64,000 bases of DNA from NCBI GenBank assembly GCA_902578935.1, contig CACHEU010000002.1:62001-126000 (forward strand). Reading direction: 5' to 3'. Made by a program: the position numbers and the translations under genes. The stretch comes from an uncultured Pelagibacteraceae bacterium (GTDB taxonomy: Bacteria; Pseudomonadota; Alphaproteobacteria; Pelagibacterales; Pelagibacteraceae). Below are positions 43,884 through 53,389 of this stretch, in pieces (the first letter of the stretch is position 1; each line of letters begins with the position of its first letter). Below the pieces are notes generated by a model. It did not search any database. It was not told the origin of the DNA and was given only the letters and a program-made list of their open reading frames with translations.

Positions 43884-46362
43884 TTTTAAATGGTTTAACA
43901 GTTAAGATTAATCTTGGTAATAAAGTCAGAACCGAAATCATAGCTAAGAGCATAGCAATTCCTGTAAAAACACCAAAATAAATTGTGGGTATAAAATTTG
44001 ATAGCACTAATATTGAAAAACCAAAAACTATTGTTATCGAAGTATTTAAAATTGCCACACCTACAGTGTCGTGGCACTTTTGAAGAGTAAGATTGTAATC
44101 ATTAGTTTTCTTGAATTCTTCTTTGAATCTGTAGATGTAGTGTATGCTATTATCAACAGCTATTCCTATTGTTATTGCGGCAATAGTTATTGTCATCATA
44201 TCAAGAGGTATCTCTAATAGACCAATGATACCTAGGATCAAAAAAGCAGCCATAAAGTTAGGAACAACACCAATCAATGACAAAGTTATATTTCTAAAAA
44301 GAACTAAAAACATAGCAGTTATTCCTACCATAACAACTCCTAGAGTTAATATCTGTGATTTAAATAAACTTTGTAAAAGATTATTAAACAGTATGAGAAT
44401 TCCAGCTAATTTGAATTCCTCACGATTTAAACCTAGTTTATTTTCTAAATCATGATTAATTTTTTTAATCAATTCGTTTCTTCTAAGATTTTCTTTAGAG
44501 TCCAAAACTCTTAAACCAATTCTAGCTTCATTATTTTTTATAGAAATATAAGGATCAATTATTTCTTTTCTTATGGAATCCGGTAGTTTGGTATATAAAA
44601 CACCCATTTCTAGACCCTGTAATTTTTTTCCACCAGTCAGATCTTCAGCAACTCTAACCATCGATGCAAAAGATATAACTTTTCCTACAGCATCCAAGTT
44701 GTCCAAGTAATCATGTACTTGAGTAATCCTGTCTATCTTATTTCTAGTAAACCAGTATTTTGAATCGTCTTCTTCTTCTTCGTCCCAATCATCATCAGAA
44801 TTATTATCATTCTCTTTTTTTGGAAATTTTACTATTACATCAAGAGGGGTTGTTCCTCCAAGTTCTTCATCTATCAACTTCATTCCTTTGTAAATTTCAG
44901 TTTTTTTGTCAAAATAGTTTATAAAACTATTTTCTACTTCGAGTTTGGTTATTCCAACAATGCTTACGATTATTACAAGAATTGCTGATGAAAAAATTGT
45001 TTTAGTATTTTCTTGTGCCACTTTACTTAAGAAAGAAGTAATTTTTGACTTTTTTTGATCTCTATAATTTATATTTTTTCTTCCTAGAATATTTAAAACT
45101 GATGGTAATAGAGTAAAAGTTACAGACATTGAAACCAATAAACCTACCGTCATCATCCAACCAAAATCTATAATAGGTTTAATATCGCTAAATATTAAGG
45201 ATAAGAATGCACAGATGGTTGTGAGCACAGTATAAAGTATTGGCCAAAACATTTTTTCGGAAGTCCAAAGAAGTGCTTCACTATTTGAAACATCTGGATT
45301 CTCTTTTCTAAATTGTAAATACCGAACGCTTATATGAATATTCATGGCCATTGTTAAGATCAACATTAGTGCAATAAAATTAGAAGAAATGACCGTGACC
45401 TTCCAACCGACCAAACCTAGAAAACCGATCATAATTAAAACCGAAAAGAAACAACTTAACAGGGGTACTAACACCCAGAGCAAACTTCTGAAAACAAACC
45501 AAAGGGTAAAAACAATAAATAAAAATACTCCTGCTCCAAAAACTACAATATCATTTTTTATAAACGTCATCATGTCATCAGCTATCATCGGAACTCCTCC
45601 AAGATGAATTATAGGATATATATCTGATGAGTCTTTTTTAACCTTTCCAGGAGCAGGATGGTCTTTAATAATTTTTCTAATCTCATTTATGTTTTGATGA
45701 TTTTTTTTATTGTACGATTTTTTATAGGAATCATACTCTTCTAAAAAAGCTTTATAGACATTCTTTTCTTTAGAAGTAAGTTTTCCCTTAGTTTTTCTTT
45801 CAAGATAAGCGTTTTTTGTTTCTATCAATTCAGTTAATTTTTTATCTGGTTTTATATAAACCAAAATACCACTTGTCTTTCCATCACTGCTAATTACAAA
45901 ATCTTTATATATTGGACTGTTAATGATTTCTTCAAAACCTCTGTCTAAATTAACATCTGCATTAGATAAAGTTTTAAAATTTTTTATTCTTTCCGCTAAA
46001 GGGTTATCGTTATTTTTAAGCAAGGGAACATCCAAGATAGTAATTACATTATTTACCCAATCTAAGTTTTCCAAGGAATTTTTTAATAATGATAGATTTT
46101 TAATGGTACTTTCTGATTTGAAAGACCCATTAGGTTCATGTGTATAGGTTAAAACTAAAAAATCTTTGGATCCATATTTTTTATTTACTTCTCTTAGGTA
46201 ATTCAGGTCAGGATCGTTTTCTAAAAGCAAGGTATCCGAAGAAGCATCTAACTGAAAATTTTTTGAAAAATAAGTAAAACTTAATAATAAAACGATAAGA
46301 ATCGATAAAACAAACTTTGGTTTTTCAATTACAGTGCTTTTGTATAAATTAGAGAATGTCAC
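43876..46362 (-). CDS. RND/MMPL-superfamily transporter
   Basis: The 828-residue protein has two RND halves. Each has one N-terminal helix (about 14-31 and 455-475), a large periplasmic loop, and five further helices (about 275-430 and 660-820). TIGIAVDNSIHYIYRFKEEF in the second half contains the charged relay site of the family. A long acidic stretch (about 530-545, DDDWDEEEEDD) sits in the second loop. Such proteins export lipids, for example hopanoids or mycolates, and the cargo here is unknown. It is the first gene of the cvpA-purF operon. Confidence 0.88.
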   Translation of the reverse strand: MTFSNLYKSTVIEKPKFVLSILIVLLLSFTYFSKNFQLDASSDTLLLENDPDLNYLREVNKKYGSKDFLVLTYTHEPNGSFKSESTIKNLSLLKNSLENLDWVNNVITILDVPLLKNNDNPLAERIKNFKTLSNADVNLDRGFEEIINSPIYKDFVISSDGKTSGILVYIKPDKKLTELIETKNAYLERKTKGKLTSKEKNVYKAFLEEYDSYKKSYNKKNHQNINEIRKIIKDHPAPGKVKKDSSDIYPIIHLGGVPMIADDMMTFIKNDIVVFGAGVFLFIVFTLWFVFRSLLWVLVPLLSCFFSVLIMIGFLGLVGWKVTVISSNFIALMLILTMAMNIHISVRYLQFRKENPDVSNSEALLWTSEKMFWPILYTVLTTICAFLSLIFSDIKPIIDFGWMMTVGLLVSMSVTFTLLPSVLNILGRKNINYRDQKKSKITSFLSKVAQENTKTIFSSAILVIIVSIVGITKLEVENSFINYFDKKTEIYKGMKLIDEELGGTTPLDVIVKFPKKENDNNSDDDWDEEEEDDSKYWFTRNKIDRITQVHDYLDNLDAVGKVISFASMVRVAEDLTGGKKLQGLEMGVLYTKLPDSIRKEIIDPYISIKNNEARIGLRVLDSKENLRRNELIKKINHDLENKLGLNREEFKLAGILILFNNLLQSLFKSQILTLGVVMVGITAMFLVLFRNITLSLIGVVPNFMAAFLILGIIGLLEIPLDMMTITIAAITIGIAVDNSIHYIYRFKEEFKKTNDYNLTLQKCHDTVGVAILNTSITIVFGFSILVLSNFIPTIYFGVFTGIAMLLAMISVLTLLPRLILTVKPFKNG

Positions 46363-46409
46363 TGTTATCAGATATAGCTTAAAAGAGGATAATTTAAAAT
46401 TACTTATTT

Positions 46410-47852
46410 TTACCCAGTTTTAGAAGCATTTTTAAATTTAGTATAAATACCTTCAAACTCCACTTTTATGTTTCCAGTGGGCCCATGTCTTTGTTTTCCG
46501 ATTATAATATCTGCAGTTCCAAGAATTTCGTTCATTTTAGCCTGCCACTCACCATGCTCAATGGTTCCTAATTTAGGTTCTTTTCTTTCTAGATAGTATT
46601 CTTCTCTAAACACAAACATCACAACATCCGCGTCCTGTTCTATAGACCCAGACTCTCTTAAATCAGCAAGCTGGGGTTTTTTATCATCTCTTTGTTCTAC
46701 TGCTCGAGATAATTGTGACAATGCCAAAACAGGAACACCCAATTCTTTTGCAAGTGCTTTTAAACCCTGTGTTATTTCAGATATCTCTTGAACTCTTCCG
46801 TCAAATCTTTTGGAGCCAGTCGTCATTAGCTGAATATAGTCTACAACTATCATGTCTAAACCAAATAATCTTTTTATTCTCCTTGCTCTATTTGACAGAG
46901 TAGAAATTGTTATTGCAGGAGTTTCGTCTATGTACAATGGTAGCTCATGTATGCTTCTCGAAGATTCTATTAATCTATTGAATTCTTCTTCAGACACTTT
47001 TCCTCTCCTTATATCGTTTGATTTGATTCTTGATTGTTCCGACAAAATTCTTGTTGATAACTGTTCAGAAGACATTTCTAGAGAAAAAAAAGCAACAGAA
47101 GATTTTTTACCACTATCTAAGATTTTTTTTGCAGCGTAGTAAGCAATATTAGTAGCCAAAGCAGTTTTACCCATTGATGGTCGGCCAGCTATTATGACCA
47201 GATCAGATTTATGAAGTCCTCCTAATCTTTCATCAAGGTCATCTAGCCCAGTAGGGACACCCACAATACCCTGATCATTCTTCATTGCGTTAGTAGCCAT
47301 CTCAATAGTTTGATCAAGGGCTTGGTTAAATTTTAAAAAAGACTGATTAAATGTTCCTCTTTCAGCTAAGTCAAAAAGCAATTTTTCTGTGTCCTGGATT
47401 ATTTTTTCACCAGTTTTTTCAGCTGATTCATCCACGGAATCATCCGATAGTTTTTCAGATATTTGGACAAGTTCACGTCTAACAAATTTTTCATGAATAA
47501 TTTTTGCATAATCAACAGATTGTTTCACAGAAGATGAAAATCTTGTTAGCTTCACAAGATACTCTGTCCCACCAATCTCAGAAAGATTCTCATCTTTTTC
47601 AAAAGAATTTTTAAGCGTTATAGGATTTGCTATCATTCCCTTATTATGAAGATTTTCGATCAAACTATAAATTTTTGAATGCAAAGGATCGTAAAAATCT
47701 TTATTAGTAATAATGTTTGAAATTTCGTCTATAATATCGTTATTAACTAATATTGAACCCAAAAGAGCTTGTTCGGCCTCTATATTTGAAGGAAGCTTTA
47801 CCTCTTGCTTATTTAAATTGTTAATCTTTAGTTTCTCCATGGATAATTTCAT
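46410..47852 (-). CDS. dnaB: Replicative DNA helicase
   Basis: The 480-residue DnaB has the N-terminal primase-binding domain (NIEAEQALLGSILVNND), Walker A GRPSMGKT (223-230), FFSLEMSSEQLSTRI, VVDYIQLMTTGS, LSQLSRAVEQR and LRESGSIEQDAD. It unwinds the fork as a hexamer. The start could be the Met at residue 5. It is downstream of the ribosomal protein operon rpsF-rpsR-rplI, a widely conserved order, with a 75-base gap. Confidence 0.97.
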   Translation of the reverse strand: MKLSMEKLKINNLNKQEVKLPSNIEAEQALLGSILVNNDIIDEISNIITNKDFYDPLHSKIYSLIENLHNKGMIANPITLKNSFEKDENLSEIGGTEYLVKLTRFSSSVKQSVDYAKIIHEKFVRRELVQISEKLSDDSVDESAEKTGEKIIQDTEKLLFDLAERGTFNQSFLKFNQALDQTIEMATNAMKNDQGIVGVPTGLDDLDERLGGLHKSDLVIIAGRPSMGKTALATNIAYYAAKKILDSGKKSSVAFFSLEMSSEQLSTRILSEQSRIKSNDIRRGKVSEEEFNRLIESSRSIHELPLYIDETPAITISTLSNRARRIKRLFGLDMIVVDYIQLMTTGSKRFDGRVQEISEITQGLKALAKELGVPVLALSQLSRAVEQRDDKKPQLADLRESGSIEQDADVVMFVFREEYYLERKEPKLGTIEHGEWQAKMNEILGTADIIIGKQRHGPTGNIKVEFEGIYTKFKNASKTG

Positions 47853-47927
47853 TTTTACCTTAATGACGGTTCAATAAAATATTAAAGTTATTAACTTTTT
47901 TTTCTTACTGTGGAGAAGTATTGATGG

Positions 47928-48383
47928 TTACTTGGAATCTTTTTTTTCAACCAAAACATGTAATTCAGCTGTTACGTCTGAATGTAAGTTAACCGATAAA
48001 GAAAATTTTCCAACTTTTCTTACTTCTTGCTTCAGGTCAATTTGTGACGGGTTTATCGACTCTTTAAAATTTTCTTCAAAATATTTAGAAATTTCTTTTG
48101 GTTTTATTGGCGCAAATAAGTCACCATTTTCTTTAGTTTCTTTTTTAAAGATTAGTTTTTTATTTTTTATTTTATCAAGAATTTCTTTTGCTGCTTTTTT
48201 TATTTCAACATTTTTTTTACTAATTTCTTCCTTTTTTCTCTTAACAAAATCAATATTAGTTTTATCAGCCCTAAGTGCTTTGCCAAATTTTAAAAGAAAA
48301 TTTCTTCCATAACCATCTCTAACATCAACTACCTCTCCGATCTTGCCTAAATTTCTAATATCTTCTAACAGTATTATTTGCAT
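47928..48383 (-). CDS. rplI: 50S ribosomal protein L9
   Basis: The 151-residue L9 has the N-terminal RNA-binding motif MQIILLEDIRNLGKIGEVVDVRDGYGRNFL, then a long lysine-rich helix and a C-terminal lobe with KVGKFSLSVNLHSDVTAELHV. It is the third gene of the rpsF operon and begins directly after the rpsR stop. Confidence 0.97.
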   Translation of the reverse strand: MQIILLEDIRNLGKIGEVVDVRDGYGRNFLLKFGKALRADKTNIDFVKRKKEEISKKNVEIKKAAKEILDKIKNKKLIFKKETKENGDLFAPIKPKEISKYFEENFKESINPSQIDLKQEVRKVGKFSLSVNLHSDVTAELHVLVEKKDSK

Positions 48384-48659
48384 CTAAACCAAACCTAAAA
48401 TTTTTGCTCTTTTAACGGCTAGAGACAACCTTCTCTGTTTGCCTTGCGATACTGAGGTTATACGTGAGGGTAGGATTTTTCCAGTATCAGAAATATATTT
48501 TTTTAAGAGTTTTATATTTTTGTAATCAACCTCAGGAGCGTTCTTAGCTGACAATGGACAGCTTCTTTTCATTCTAAAATCTGGCTTTTGAAACAATGAA
48601 AGCTTACTTTTGAAGTTAGACCCTTTTCCTTTTCTTCCTTTTTTTTTATCTCTTCTCAT
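48384..48659 (-). CDS. rpsR: 30S ribosomal protein S18
   Basis: The 91-residue S18 carries a basic N-terminal extension (MRRDKKKGRKGKGSNFKSK), a CPLSAKNAPEVDYKNIKLL zone and the signature LPSRITSVSQGKQRRLSLAVKRA. It binds the S6/16S platform. The operon order is S6, S18, L9. Confidence 0.97.
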   Translation of the reverse strand: MRRDKKKGRKGKGSNFKSKLSLFQKPDFRMKRSCPLSAKNAPEVDYKNIKLLKKYISDTGKILPSRITSVSQGKQRRLSLAVKRAKILGLV

Positions 48660-48664
48660 AAATT

Positions 48665-48985
48665 TTATCTTGTTTCAGCAAAATATTCTTTTTTAAGATC
48701 TAACTTGTCATATTTTACAGTTAAATATCTTATAATATTATTTTCTATAGATAATTTTTTTTCAATATTTTTTACGGAATCGTCTTTTGATTCAAATTTG
48801 AAATGGACAAAAATTCCTTTTCTATTTTTTTTGATTTTTGTTGCCAAGTTTAGCAGACCCCACTTTTCTGTCTTTAAAAGTTTTCCAGATTTAGTGATAA
48901 TATCTGAATATTTTTTTACCAAGCTATCCAATTCCTTGGTTGAAAGATCCTGTTTTCCAACAAATGTATGTTCGTAAAAAGCCAT
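48665..48985 (-). CDS. rpsF: 30S ribosomal protein S6
   Basis: The 106-residue S6 has MAFYEHTFVGKQDLS, the WGLLNLATKIKKNRKGIFVHF core and the YLTVKYDKLD end strand. It is the first gene of the operon and partners S18. A promoter is visible upstream (49016-49044). Confidence 0.96.
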   Translation of the reverse strand: MAFYEHTFVGKQDLSTKELDSLVKKYSDIITKSGKLLKTEKWGLLNLATKIKKNRKGIFVHFKFESKDDSVKNIEKKLSIENNIIRYLTVKYDKLDLKKEYFAETR

Positions 48986-49015
48986 TTTGCTATAGATTTA
49001 ATATTTAAAGTCGGA

Positions 49016-49044
49016 CTTATACTATTTAAATTTTGTTTAGACAA
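49016..49044 (-). promoter_or_regulatory. Sigma-70-type promoter of the rpsF operon
   Basis: On the minus strand, TTGTCT (49039-49044) and TATAAG (49016-49021) are separated by 17 bases, a good -35/-10 arrangement, 30 bases before the rpsF ATG. The gap is shared with the divergent fabD gene, for which no equally good promoter is visible. Confidence 0.6.
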
Positions 49045-49078
49045 TAGTAATAATAGGGGTTAATCACTTTAAATTAAT

Positions 49079-50005
49079 ATGAAAACTTTAATATTTCCAG
49101 GTCAAGGTTCACAGTCAGTTGGCATGGGGCAAGATTTGTATAAGACTTTTGCTCTTGTTAAAAAAATTTTTAAAGAAGCTGATGAAAAGTTAAACTATTC
49201 TATTTCCAAAATAATCCTGGAAGGCCCAGAGAGTGATTTAAAGCTTACCAAAAATACTCAACCTGCAATTTTGACTGTAAGTTACTCTATCTTTAAATTA
49301 ATTACCGAAGAATTTAATATCCAAATTAAAGATATAAAATATTTTGCTGGACATTCTTTGGGAGAATATAGCGCACTTGTGTCTTCTAATTCATTAAGTT
49401 TTTCTGATGCGGTATATCTTCTCCATGAAAGAGGAAAATCTATGCAAGAGGCTGTTCCAGAAGGAAAAGGTTCTATGTTAGCAGTAATGGGTTCAAAAAT
49501 CGAAGATTTAGAAAAATATATTGAAGACATCGGTAAAGACAAAGGTGTATGTGAAATAGCTAACGATAATTCTAATGCTCAAGTTATTTTGAGTGGAGAC
49601 AAAATGGCAATAGATGAAATCAGTAAAATTTTAAAAAGTAATAAAAAAAAATCAATTTTTTTACCTGTCAGCGCACCCTTTCATTGTTCTTTAATGAATC
49701 CTGCGGCCAAGATAATGGAAGACAAAATTAATCAAACTAATTTTAAAAATCCATCGGTGGATTTAGTGAGCAACGTAACAGCTGAATCAGTGAGAGATTC
49801 AGAGAAAATCAAGAGCTTGCTTGTAAGGCAAATTTTTTCAAAAGTTAGATGGAGAGAAAGCGTTTTATTCATGATAAAAAATGGCGTTAATGAATTTATA
49901 GAGATAGGGCCAGGAAAAGTGCTTTCTGGGCTTGTAAAAAGAATTAGTGACAAAGTTTTGTCTAAAAGTATAAATACTATAGAGGATATAAAGAGTCTTA
50001 AATGA
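49079..50005 (+). CDS. fabD: Malonyl-CoA:ACP transacylase
   Basis: The 308-residue FabD has PGQGSQSVGMG at the N-terminus, the active Ser93 in GHSLGEYSAL, and the His of PVSAPFHCSLM. It loads malonate onto ACP, starting fatty-acid extension. There is no Shine-Dalgarno before the ATG. It overlaps fabG by 4 bases (ATGA). Confidence 0.97.
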   Translation: MKTLIFPGQGSQSVGMGQDLYKTFALVKKIFKEADEKLNYSISKIILEGPESDLKLTKNTQPAILTVSYSIFKLITEEFNIQIKDIKYFAGHSLGEYSALVSSNSLSFSDAVYLLHERGKSMQEAVPEGKGSMLAVMGSKIEDLEKYIEDIGKDKGVCEIANDNSNAQVILSGDKMAIDEISKILKSNKKKSIFLPVSAPFHCSLMNPAAKIMEDKINQTNFKNPSVDLVSNVTAESVRDSEKIKSLLVRQIFSKVRWRESVLFMIKNGVNEFIEIGPGKVLSGLVKRISDKVLSKSINTIEDIKSLK

Positions 50006-50736
50006 TTGACTTTAAAAACAAAAAAATTTTAATAACTGGTGCTACCGGAGGAATTGGAGGAGCGCTTGTAAAAAAATTTGTTTCTCTTGGAGGAACTGTT
50101 CTTGCTACAGGAACAAAATCCGATAAGCTAGATTTAATAAAAAAAAGTTATCCAGCCGTTAAAGTTAAAAAATTTAACATATCTGAACATTTGGCAATCG
50201 AGGAGTTTGTCGAATCCGCTGCGTCGGAATTAGGAGGACTGGATGTTTTGGTTAACAATGCAGGAGTTAACGTAGACAATTTGTCTTTAAGAATGAAAGA
50301 TGAAGAATGGAAAAAGGTAATTGACATAAACTTAACATCTACCTTTTTATTATCTAAGTATGCCATTAAAAGAATGTTAAAAAGTAAATTTGGCAGAGTA
50401 GTAAATATTACATCAATAGTAGGACATACCGGAAATCTCGGTCAGGCAAATTACTCAGCTTCCAAAGCAGGTATAATTGGAATGTCAAAAAGTTTAGCTA
50501 TTGAATATGCAAAAAAAAATATAACCGTCAACTGTGTCTCTCCTGGATTTATAGTATCAGATATGACTATGAATATAGCAGACAAAGTTAAGTTATTTTT
50601 AACCTCAAGAATTCCCATGGGAAAACTTGGCACAGGAGAAGATGTATCAAATTGTGTAGCCTTTTTGTCTTCAGAATTGGCTTCTTATGTTACAGGAGAA
50701 ACAATACATGTTAATGGTGGGATGTATATGTCTTGA
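50002..50736 (+). CDS. fabG: 3-oxoacyl-ACP reductase
   Basis: The 244-residue short-chain dehydrogenase has the NADP motif TGATGGIGGAL (12-22), VNNAGVN, and the catalytic Ser138, Tyr151 and Lys155 (NYSASKAG). It is translationally coupled to fabD. acpP follows 58 bases later, behind its own AAAGGA site. Confidence 0.97.
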   Translation: MIDFKNKKILITGATGGIGGALVKKFVSLGGTVLATGTKSDKLDLIKKSYPAVKVKKFNISEHLAIEEFVESAASELGGLDVLVNNAGVNVDNLSLRMKDEEWKKVIDINLTSTFLLSKYAIKRMLKSKFGRVVNITSIVGHTGNLGQANYSASKAGIIGMSKSLAIEYAKKNITVNCVSPGFIVSDMTMNIADKVKLFLTSRIPMGKLGTGEDVSNCVAFLSSELASYVTGETIHVNGGMYMS

Positions 50737-50794
50737 CAAAGAAATAAAATAATTTAATAACAATTTTAAGGAAAAATCAAAAAAAAGGAATTAA

Positions 50795-51034
50795 ATGTCA
50801 AAAGATGTAGCTGCAACAGTTAAAAAGATAGTAGTTGACCATTTAGGTGTTGATGAACAAAAAGTAACTGACGAGGCTAGTTTTATCGACGATCTTGGAG
50901 CGGATAGTTTGGATACTGTAGAGTTAGTTATGGCTTTCGAAGAAGAATTTGGTTCAGAAATTTCTGATAACGAAGCTGAAAAAATTTTAACAGTAGGGGA
51001 TGCGATAAAATTTATTGAAAACAAAGCCAAGTAA
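50795..51034 (+). CDS. acpP: Acyl carrier protein
   Basis: The 79-residue, acidic ACP carries the phosphopantetheine Ser38 in [19 protein letters not shown]. The gap before it probably holds its own promoter, as usual for this abundant protein, but I could not fix the boxes. The fabF gene, which normally follows acpP, is absent; gmk comes next after 20 bases. Confidence 0.98.
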   Translation: MSKDVAATVKKIVVDHLGVDEQKVTDEASFIDDLGADSLDTVELVMAFEEEFGSEISDNEAEKILTVGDAIKFIENKAK

Positions 51035-51054
51035 GTTAATAAAAAAATTCATTA

Positions 51055-51630
51055 ATGAACAACCTAAGTAAGCCTCTTATGATTGTTTTATCTTCCCCTT
51101 CAGGCGCAGGAAAAACTACTCTTTCTAAAAAAATTCAACAGTCAGATAATTCTTTTAAAATTTCAGTCTCACACACAACAAGAAAAGCAAGAGCAAACGA
51201 AGTAGACGGAGTTGATTATCACTTTGTTACAAAAGAAAAATTTAAGCAATTGTTAAGCGAAGATGCTTTTTATGAGCACTCTGAGATTTTTGGAAATTAC
51301 TATGGAACTTCAAAATCTTCAGTTAACAAAATTATAAAAGATAAATATAACGTATTGTTCGACATAGATTGGAAAGGAGCTCAACAATTAAGTGGATACA
51401 AAGAGTTAAATTTACTTAAAATATTTATATTACCTCCTAGTAAAAAAGAACTTGAAAAAAGATTGGTAGCCAGAAATCAAGATGATAAAGAGTCTATAAA
51501 AAATAGACTTTTTGCCTATTCTAAAGATATAGAACATTCTAACGAATATGATCATGTGATTATAAATGATAACGTTGAGAACTGTTTTAATTCAATTAAA
51601 AAAATAATCTCTATTCGCTTAAATACCTAA
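51055..51630 (+). CDS. gmk: Guanylate kinase
   Basis: The 191-residue kinase has the P-loop SSPSGAGKTTL (residues 13-23), SVSHTTRKARANEVDGVDYH for GMP binding, and YGTSKSSV with the LFDIDWKGAQQL segment. It converts GMP to GDP. It follows acpP on the same strand and ends 6 bases from the end of convergent ksgA. Confidence 0.95.
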   Translation: MNNLSKPLMIVLSSPSGAGKTTLSKKIQQSDNSFKISVSHTTRKARANEVDGVDYHFVTKEKFKQLLSEDAFYEHSEIFGNYYGTSKSSVNKIIKDKYNVLFDIDWKGAQQLSGYKELNLLKIFILPPSKKELEKRLVARNQDDKESIKNRLFAYSKDIEHSNEYDHVIINDNVENCFNSIKKIISIRLNT

Positions 51631-51636
51631 CGCACC

Positions 51637-52428
51637 TTAGTTAAATTTCTCATAAATTTCAGTTAGTCTGCAATAATCATCACTAGATAATTCTGAAGGT
51701 CTTGAATTTAAATTTAGGCTTAATTGTTTTGCAATAGCTTTATATTCTTTGAATGTTTTTGACAGTGGTTTGTTAATCATTTTTCTCTTGTTAGAAAAGA
51801 AGATATTTGTGATTTTTTCTAAATTTTTAATATTGTGAATTTTATAATTCAATTTTATTTTTGGTTTAAAAACTATAATTTTTGAATCAACAGCAGGCTT
51901 TGGAAAAAAACAGTTTTTAGAGATTTTAAAGTTTTCAATAATTTCTAGTCGAAAATTTGTTAAAACAGAAATCCTTCCATATTCTTTGGTGTTGTATGTG
52001 GCTAAAATTCTATCGGCAACTTCTTTTTGAAACATAAATATAATTTTTTTAAAAAAAGGGGGCCATGTTTTTAGAGAAATAAACTTTGCTAAAATTTGAG
52101 TAGATATGTTGTAAGGCAAGTTCCCAAAAACAATAGAATCTTTTAACGAAGTTTCATTAAAAGTGTATTCTAGAATATCTTTATTGTGTATTTCCAGGCC
52201 TTTCTGATGACCAAACTTCTCTCTTAACAGTTTACAGAATCTTTGATCTTTTTCTATGAGTATAATTTTTTTTGGTTGTTTTTTGATTATAAATTCTGTT
52301 AGGTTTCCGGAACCAGGACCTATTTCAAGCACCGTTTGACTACTTAAATTATCTAACGAAGCAATTTTCTTTATTACATTATTGTCTGATAGAAAATTTT
52401 GCCCTAAAGATTTTTTAAGTCTTAACAT
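51637..52428 (-). CDS. ksgA: 16S rRNA dimethyladenosine transferase
   Basis: The 263-residue enzyme methylates A1518 and A1519 of 16S rRNA. The ATG at 52428 gives MLRLKKSLGQNFLSD, the canonical beginning; a 28-residue longer frame into pdxA is rejected. The SAM motif VLEIGPGSGNLTEFI and the catalytic NLPYNIS are clear. The start overlaps the pdxA end by 14 bases. It is the last gene of the lpt operon. Confidence 0.95.
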   Translation of the reverse strand: MLRLKKSLGQNFLSDNNVIKKIASLDNLSSQTVLEIGPGSGNLTEFIIKKQPKKIILIEKDQRFCKLLREKFGHQKGLEIHNKDILEYTFNETSLKDSIVFGNLPYNISTQILAKFISLKTWPPFFKKIIFMFQKEVADRILATYNTKEYGRISVLTNFRLEIIENFKISKNCFFPKPAVDSKIIVFKPKIKLNYKIHNIKNLEKITNIFFSNKRKMINKPLSKTFKEYKAIAKQLSLNLNSRPSELSSDDYCRLTEIYEKFN

Positions 52429-53389
52429 TCTTATTTTTAAAAAATTTAATTGATTCCAATAAACTGGTTGGGTCAGCCAGGTTTTTTCCAACAATATCAT
52501 TTCCTGTGCCATGATCTGGCGATATTCTTATAAAAGGAATGCCAAGAGTTATATTTATTGCATGAAATTTAAATAATGCTTTAAAAGGTGACAAAACCTG
52601 GTCGTGGTACATCCCAACTAAAATATGAAAACCTTTTTTCTTGAAATTTAAAAAGGCAGTATCAGGAGAAAGCGGACCATGTATAGATATTTTTCTTTTC
52701 TTTAATTTTTTAATGGCTGGTATGATGATTTTTTTTTCTTCAGAATCTCTTCTTAGTTCATTGTTATGAGGATTTAAACCGAGAAGACCAATTTTAGGCT
52801 TAATCTTAAAAACTTTTGAATAAAAGTCATTTATAGTAATTAATTTTTCTATAATTTTTCTTTTAGAAAGATTATTAGAAACTTTTTTTAATTCTATATG
52901 TGTTGTAATTGGGGCTACAGATAATTCTTTATTATAAATTAACATTACTTCTTTACCTAGAACACCAAGCTTTCTCCCCAAAAATTCTGTAATACCAAAT
53001 TTTTTATTACCAAAAGTTTCTTTTTTATTTATAGGGCAATTTATGAAACCCAAGATTTTTTTTCTAGATGCCATCTTAACACCAAGATTCAACGAATTAA
53101 TTACATAGTCGACTTTACTTTTTTTATTTACTTCAAAAGGTTTTTTGAACTTTAGTGGCACATCTAAAATTAACAATTCCTTTTTAAAATTTTGTTTTTC
53201 GATTCTAGTTATTCTTTTTAATTTTATTTTAATTTTTAGATTTTTCAACTGATGTTTAATTAAAAGATAACTTCCAATCACAAAAACATTTAAATTTTTA
53301 AAATCAGATTTCTTTTTCCAAACTTTGCTTATTATTTCTGAATTAATACTATTAGGTTCGCCAGCTATAATTCCAATTAGATTTTTCAT
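52415..53389 (-). CDS. pdxA: 4-hydroxythreonine-4-phosphate dehydrogenase
   Basis: The 324-residue PdxA works in pyridoxal phosphate synthesis. Recognisable parts are IGIIAGEPNSINSE at the start (usually GDPxGI in the family), INCPINKKETFGN, LLGLNPHNNELRRDSEE and GMYHDQVLSPFKALFK, which supplies metal His residues, plus ISPDHGTGNDIVG at the end. The sequence is divergent but the motifs are intact. It overlaps surA by 4 bases. Confidence 0.9.
   Translation of the reverse strand: MKNLIGIIAGEPNSINSEIISKVWKKKSDFKNLNVFVIGSYLLIKHQLKNLKIKIKLKRITRIEKQNFKKELLILDVPLKFKKPFEVNKKSKVDYVINSLNLGVKMASRKKILGFINCPINKKETFGNKKFGITEFLGRKLGVLGKEVMLIYNKELSVAPITTHIELKKVSNNLSKRKIIEKLITINDFYSKVFKIKPKIGLLGLNPHNNELRRDSEEKKIIIPAIKKLKKRKISIHGPLSPDTAFLNFKKKGFHILVGMYHDQVLSPFKALFKFHAINITLGIPFIRISPDHGTGNDIVGKNLADPTSLLESIKFFKNKNVKT

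Noticed and set aside
52429-52512. Longer KsgA beginning inside pdxA
   Set aside because: The canonical RLKKSLGQNFL start fits the ATG at 52428.
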